Source: Promethearchaeota archaeon
GTDB taxonomy: Archaea; Asgardarchaeota; Lokiarchaeia; Sigynarchaeales; MK-D1
Length of the DNA: 6,174 nt
Reading direction: 5' to 3'
Assembly: GCA_016839865.1 (NCBI GenBank)
Contig: JAEOTN010000536.1
Coordinates: 1-6,174, forward strand
Position numbers and translations under genes: made by a program. Positions 6,062 through 6,174 of this stretch are shown piece by piece. Position 1 is the first letter of the stretch. Each line of letters starts with the position of its first letter. The notes beneath the pieces are model-generated. The model had not been told where the DNA came from, did no database searches, and saw nothing but the letters and a program-made list of their open reading frames with translations.

Positions 6062-6174
6062 ATGGAAATCGTTCGATATGATCCGCGGAAAGACAAGGAA
6101 GAATTGATGAAATTAGCGATAGCATTCTCGGATAGGAGTTATCTCCCTTTTGAAGAATCTCAGTTTAAAAAAGA
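6062..6174 (+). CDS. Partial CDS, N-terminal 37 residues; possibly a GNAT-type acetyltransferase
   Basis: The frame is open from an ATG at 6062 to the right edge. The visible protein starts MEIVRYDPRKDKEELMKLA and continues with a YLPFEESQFKK segment. The layout is a short first strand (EIVRYD), an acidic-basic turn, then an amphipathic helix (KDKEELMKLAIAFSD). That is the usual opening of GNAT N-acetyltransferases and of some other alpha/beta enzymes. The CoA-binding motif that would decide the matter is outside the window, so the family call is tentative. No Shine-Dalgarno site is seen. An ATG four bases earlier (6058) closes after seven codons. The gene diverges from dUTPase across a 105-base spacer and may share its regulatory region. 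Confidence 0.6.
   Translation, partial: MEIVRYDPRKDKEELMKLAIAFSDRSYLPFEESQFKK

Noticed and set aside
6058..6081. ATG at 6058 as the start of the plus-strand gene
   Set aside because: This frame stops after seven codons; the ATG at 6062 opens the long frame.

Overview
The window is AT-rich and gene-dense, and it looks archaeal. It has oligo-T tracts just after stop codons, a clear archaeal TATA-like box, weak GAGG-type Shine-Dalgarno sites, and a very large surface protein that ends in a small cytosolic longin/roadblock-like domain. A signal segment, beta-rich and sequon-rich ectodomain, single membrane helix and longin/roadblock-like tail together resemble proteins of low-GC Asgard archaea (Loki- or Heimdall-type lineages). 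That placement is inferred from architecture and composition, because the window holds no rRNA or other phylogenetic marker.

Layout. Positions 1-1009 (minus strand) hold the first 336 codons of a secreted or membrane-anchored surface protein whose remainder lies off the left edge. Positions 1120-5358 (minus) hold its complete paralogue, about 1,400 residues: a signal/anchor segment, an N-terminal module shared with the neighbour, further beta-sandwich regions, at least four Ig-like repeats, one transmembrane helix and a cytosolic longin/roadblock-like domain with an unidentified C-terminal extension. Positions 5459-5956 (minus) encode a trimeric-type dUTPase with all five family motifs. A 105-base divergent spacer follows, and at 6062 the first 37 codons of a plus-strand gene begin (possibly a GNAT-type acetyltransferase, very tentative).

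How the genes relate. The two surface proteins are a tandem duplication, with conserved modules about 4.27 kb apart in the same orientation. They probably have separate promoters, since each minus-strand gene is separated by about 100 bases containing T-runs. The dUTPase is a nucleotide-pool housekeeping enzyme with no evident functional link to them. The point of most interest is the large paralogue: it looks like a single-pass receptor or adhesin that couples a glycosylation-prone ectodomain to a domain fold that, in other proteins, works with small GTPases.

The intergenic stretches (1010-1119, 5359-5458, 5957-6061) are all shorter than 300 bases and show only promoter, ribosome-binding and terminator-like signals. 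No tRNA, rRNA, CRISPR array or insertion sequence was seen.
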